NCBI GenBank assembly: GCA_015655035.1
Contig: JAATFS010000301.1
Coordinates: forward strand, 1 to 6,964
Length of the DNA: 6,964 nt
DNA from: Lysobacterales bacterium
GTDB taxonomy: Bacteria; Pseudomonadota; Gammaproteobacteria; Xanthomonadales; Xanthomonadaceae
Direction of reading: 5' to 3'
Below the pieces are notes generated by a model. That model was given only the letters and a program-made list of their open reading frames with translations. It searched no databases and was not told where the DNA came from. Positions 6,770-6,964 of this stretch are shown here, one piece after another. A program made the translations under genes and the position numbers. Position 1 is the stretch's first letter. Every line of letters begins with the position of its first letter.

Positions 6770-6788
6770 GCCGATGGCGAGCATCGGC
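6770..6788 (-). repeat. 7-bp hairpin in the ppk-ppx intergenic gap
   Basis: The perfect arms GCCGATG (6770-6776) and CATCGGC (6782-6788) flank a five-base loop within the 44-bp gap between ppk and ppx. It ends 12 bases before the ppx ATG. TAACATTT follows on the minus strand, so there is no true U-tract. It could be a partial attenuator, an mRNA processing or stability element, or a fold affecting ribosome access to ppx. Confidence 0.5.
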
Positions 6789-6801
6789 CGTGAGCGCAGC
6801 C

Positions 6802-6964
6802 TCATAACGCGTCCATCAAGGTCATCTGGGCCGAGTGCGGGGTTTCGCCGGGCGCGGGCGTGCGCCTGTGGTAGATGCCCTGAGCGTCGAGCTCCCAGGC
6901 GGCGACGTTGTCGTCGAGGTAGTTTTGCAGCACCTCGGCATGGATGCGCTGCGCCAGTGCCGGA
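6802..6964 (-). CDS. ppk: Polyphosphate kinase 1, C-terminal end only (gene continues beyond the window)
   Basis: PPK1 reversibly transfers the ATP gamma-phosphate onto growing inorganic polyphosphate chains, by a histidine-phosphorylated intermediate. Only the last 53 residues are in the window, beginning PALAQRIHAEVLQNYLDDN and ending with QMTLMDAL before a TGA stop at 6804-6802. The features match the PPK1 C-terminus as I know it: an LQxYLxDN segment, then AWELDAQGIYHRRTPAPGE (21-40), where an aromatic Tyr-x-Arg precedes a Pro/Gly/Glu turn, and a short Gln/Leu-rich tail. The catalytic histidines lie outside the window. The gene immediately downstream is ppx, and ppk-ppx is a well-known operon order in gammaproteobacteria, which strengthens this call. 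The spacing to ppx is 44 bases. Confidence 0.88.
   Translation of the reverse strand, partial: PALAQRIHAEVLQNYLDDNVAAWELDAQGIYHRRTPAPGETPHSAQMTLMDAL

Noticed and set aside
1..6964. Mobile element, CRISPR array, toxin-antitoxin or anti-phage system.
   Set aside because: I found no transposase, integrase, regularly spaced repeats, tRNA-associated attachment site or defence domains. Every long gene is assigned to a housekeeping or signalling family and composition looks uniform by eye.

Overview
The window looks like ordinary chromosome from a GC-rich gammaproteobacterium. The best guess is the Xanthomonadales/Lysobacterales (Xanthomonas, Lysobacter, Rhodanobacter or Dyella relatives). This rests on high GC, a ppk-ppx pair, a LpxH sequence of the type I remember from that order, and a dCache-PAS-GGDEF-EAL protein. 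It is a judgement from memory of protein families, not a database match. I see no insertion sequence, integrase, tRNA, rRNA, CRISPR array or other mobile-element signature.

All six supported genes lie on the minus strand, so the reading order runs from high to low coordinates. At 6964-6802 is the last part of polyphosphate kinase (ppk, truncated by the window edge). A 44-bp gap with a 7-bp hairpin follows, then exopolyphosphatase (ppx, 6757-5231). A 196-bp gene-free gap (5230-5035) with hairpins comes next. Then come a GT4-family glycosyltransferase (5034-3898) and, overlapping it by 20 bp, a small PAP2-family membrane phosphatase (3917-3384). After 101 bp comes lpxH (3282-2533), the lipid A pathway UDP-2,3-diacylglucosamine pyrophosphatase. 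A 163-bp gap holds a strong hairpin and a weak promoter candidate. The last gene is a large membrane-bound c-di-GMP enzyme (2369 to beyond position 1) with sensor, HAMP-like, PAS, GGDEF and EAL regions, truncated at its C-terminus by the window edge.

Three themes sit side by side: polyphosphate synthesis and breakdown (ppk/ppx), envelope lipid and glycolipid chemistry (glycosyltransferase, PAP2, lpxH), and c-di-GMP signalling. Only two links are well supported by the sequence: the ppk-ppx pair and the overlapping glycosyltransferase/PAP2 pair. Whether lpxH and the c-di-GMP gene are co-transcribed with the rest is open, because each has its own upstream gap with promoter- or hairpin-like sequence.

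I did not find a clearly new system. The items most worth a second look are a possibly leaderless lpxH, the uncharacterised glycosyltransferase-PAP2 pair, and a hairpin just before a ppx start codon that lacks a Shine-Dalgarno sequence.
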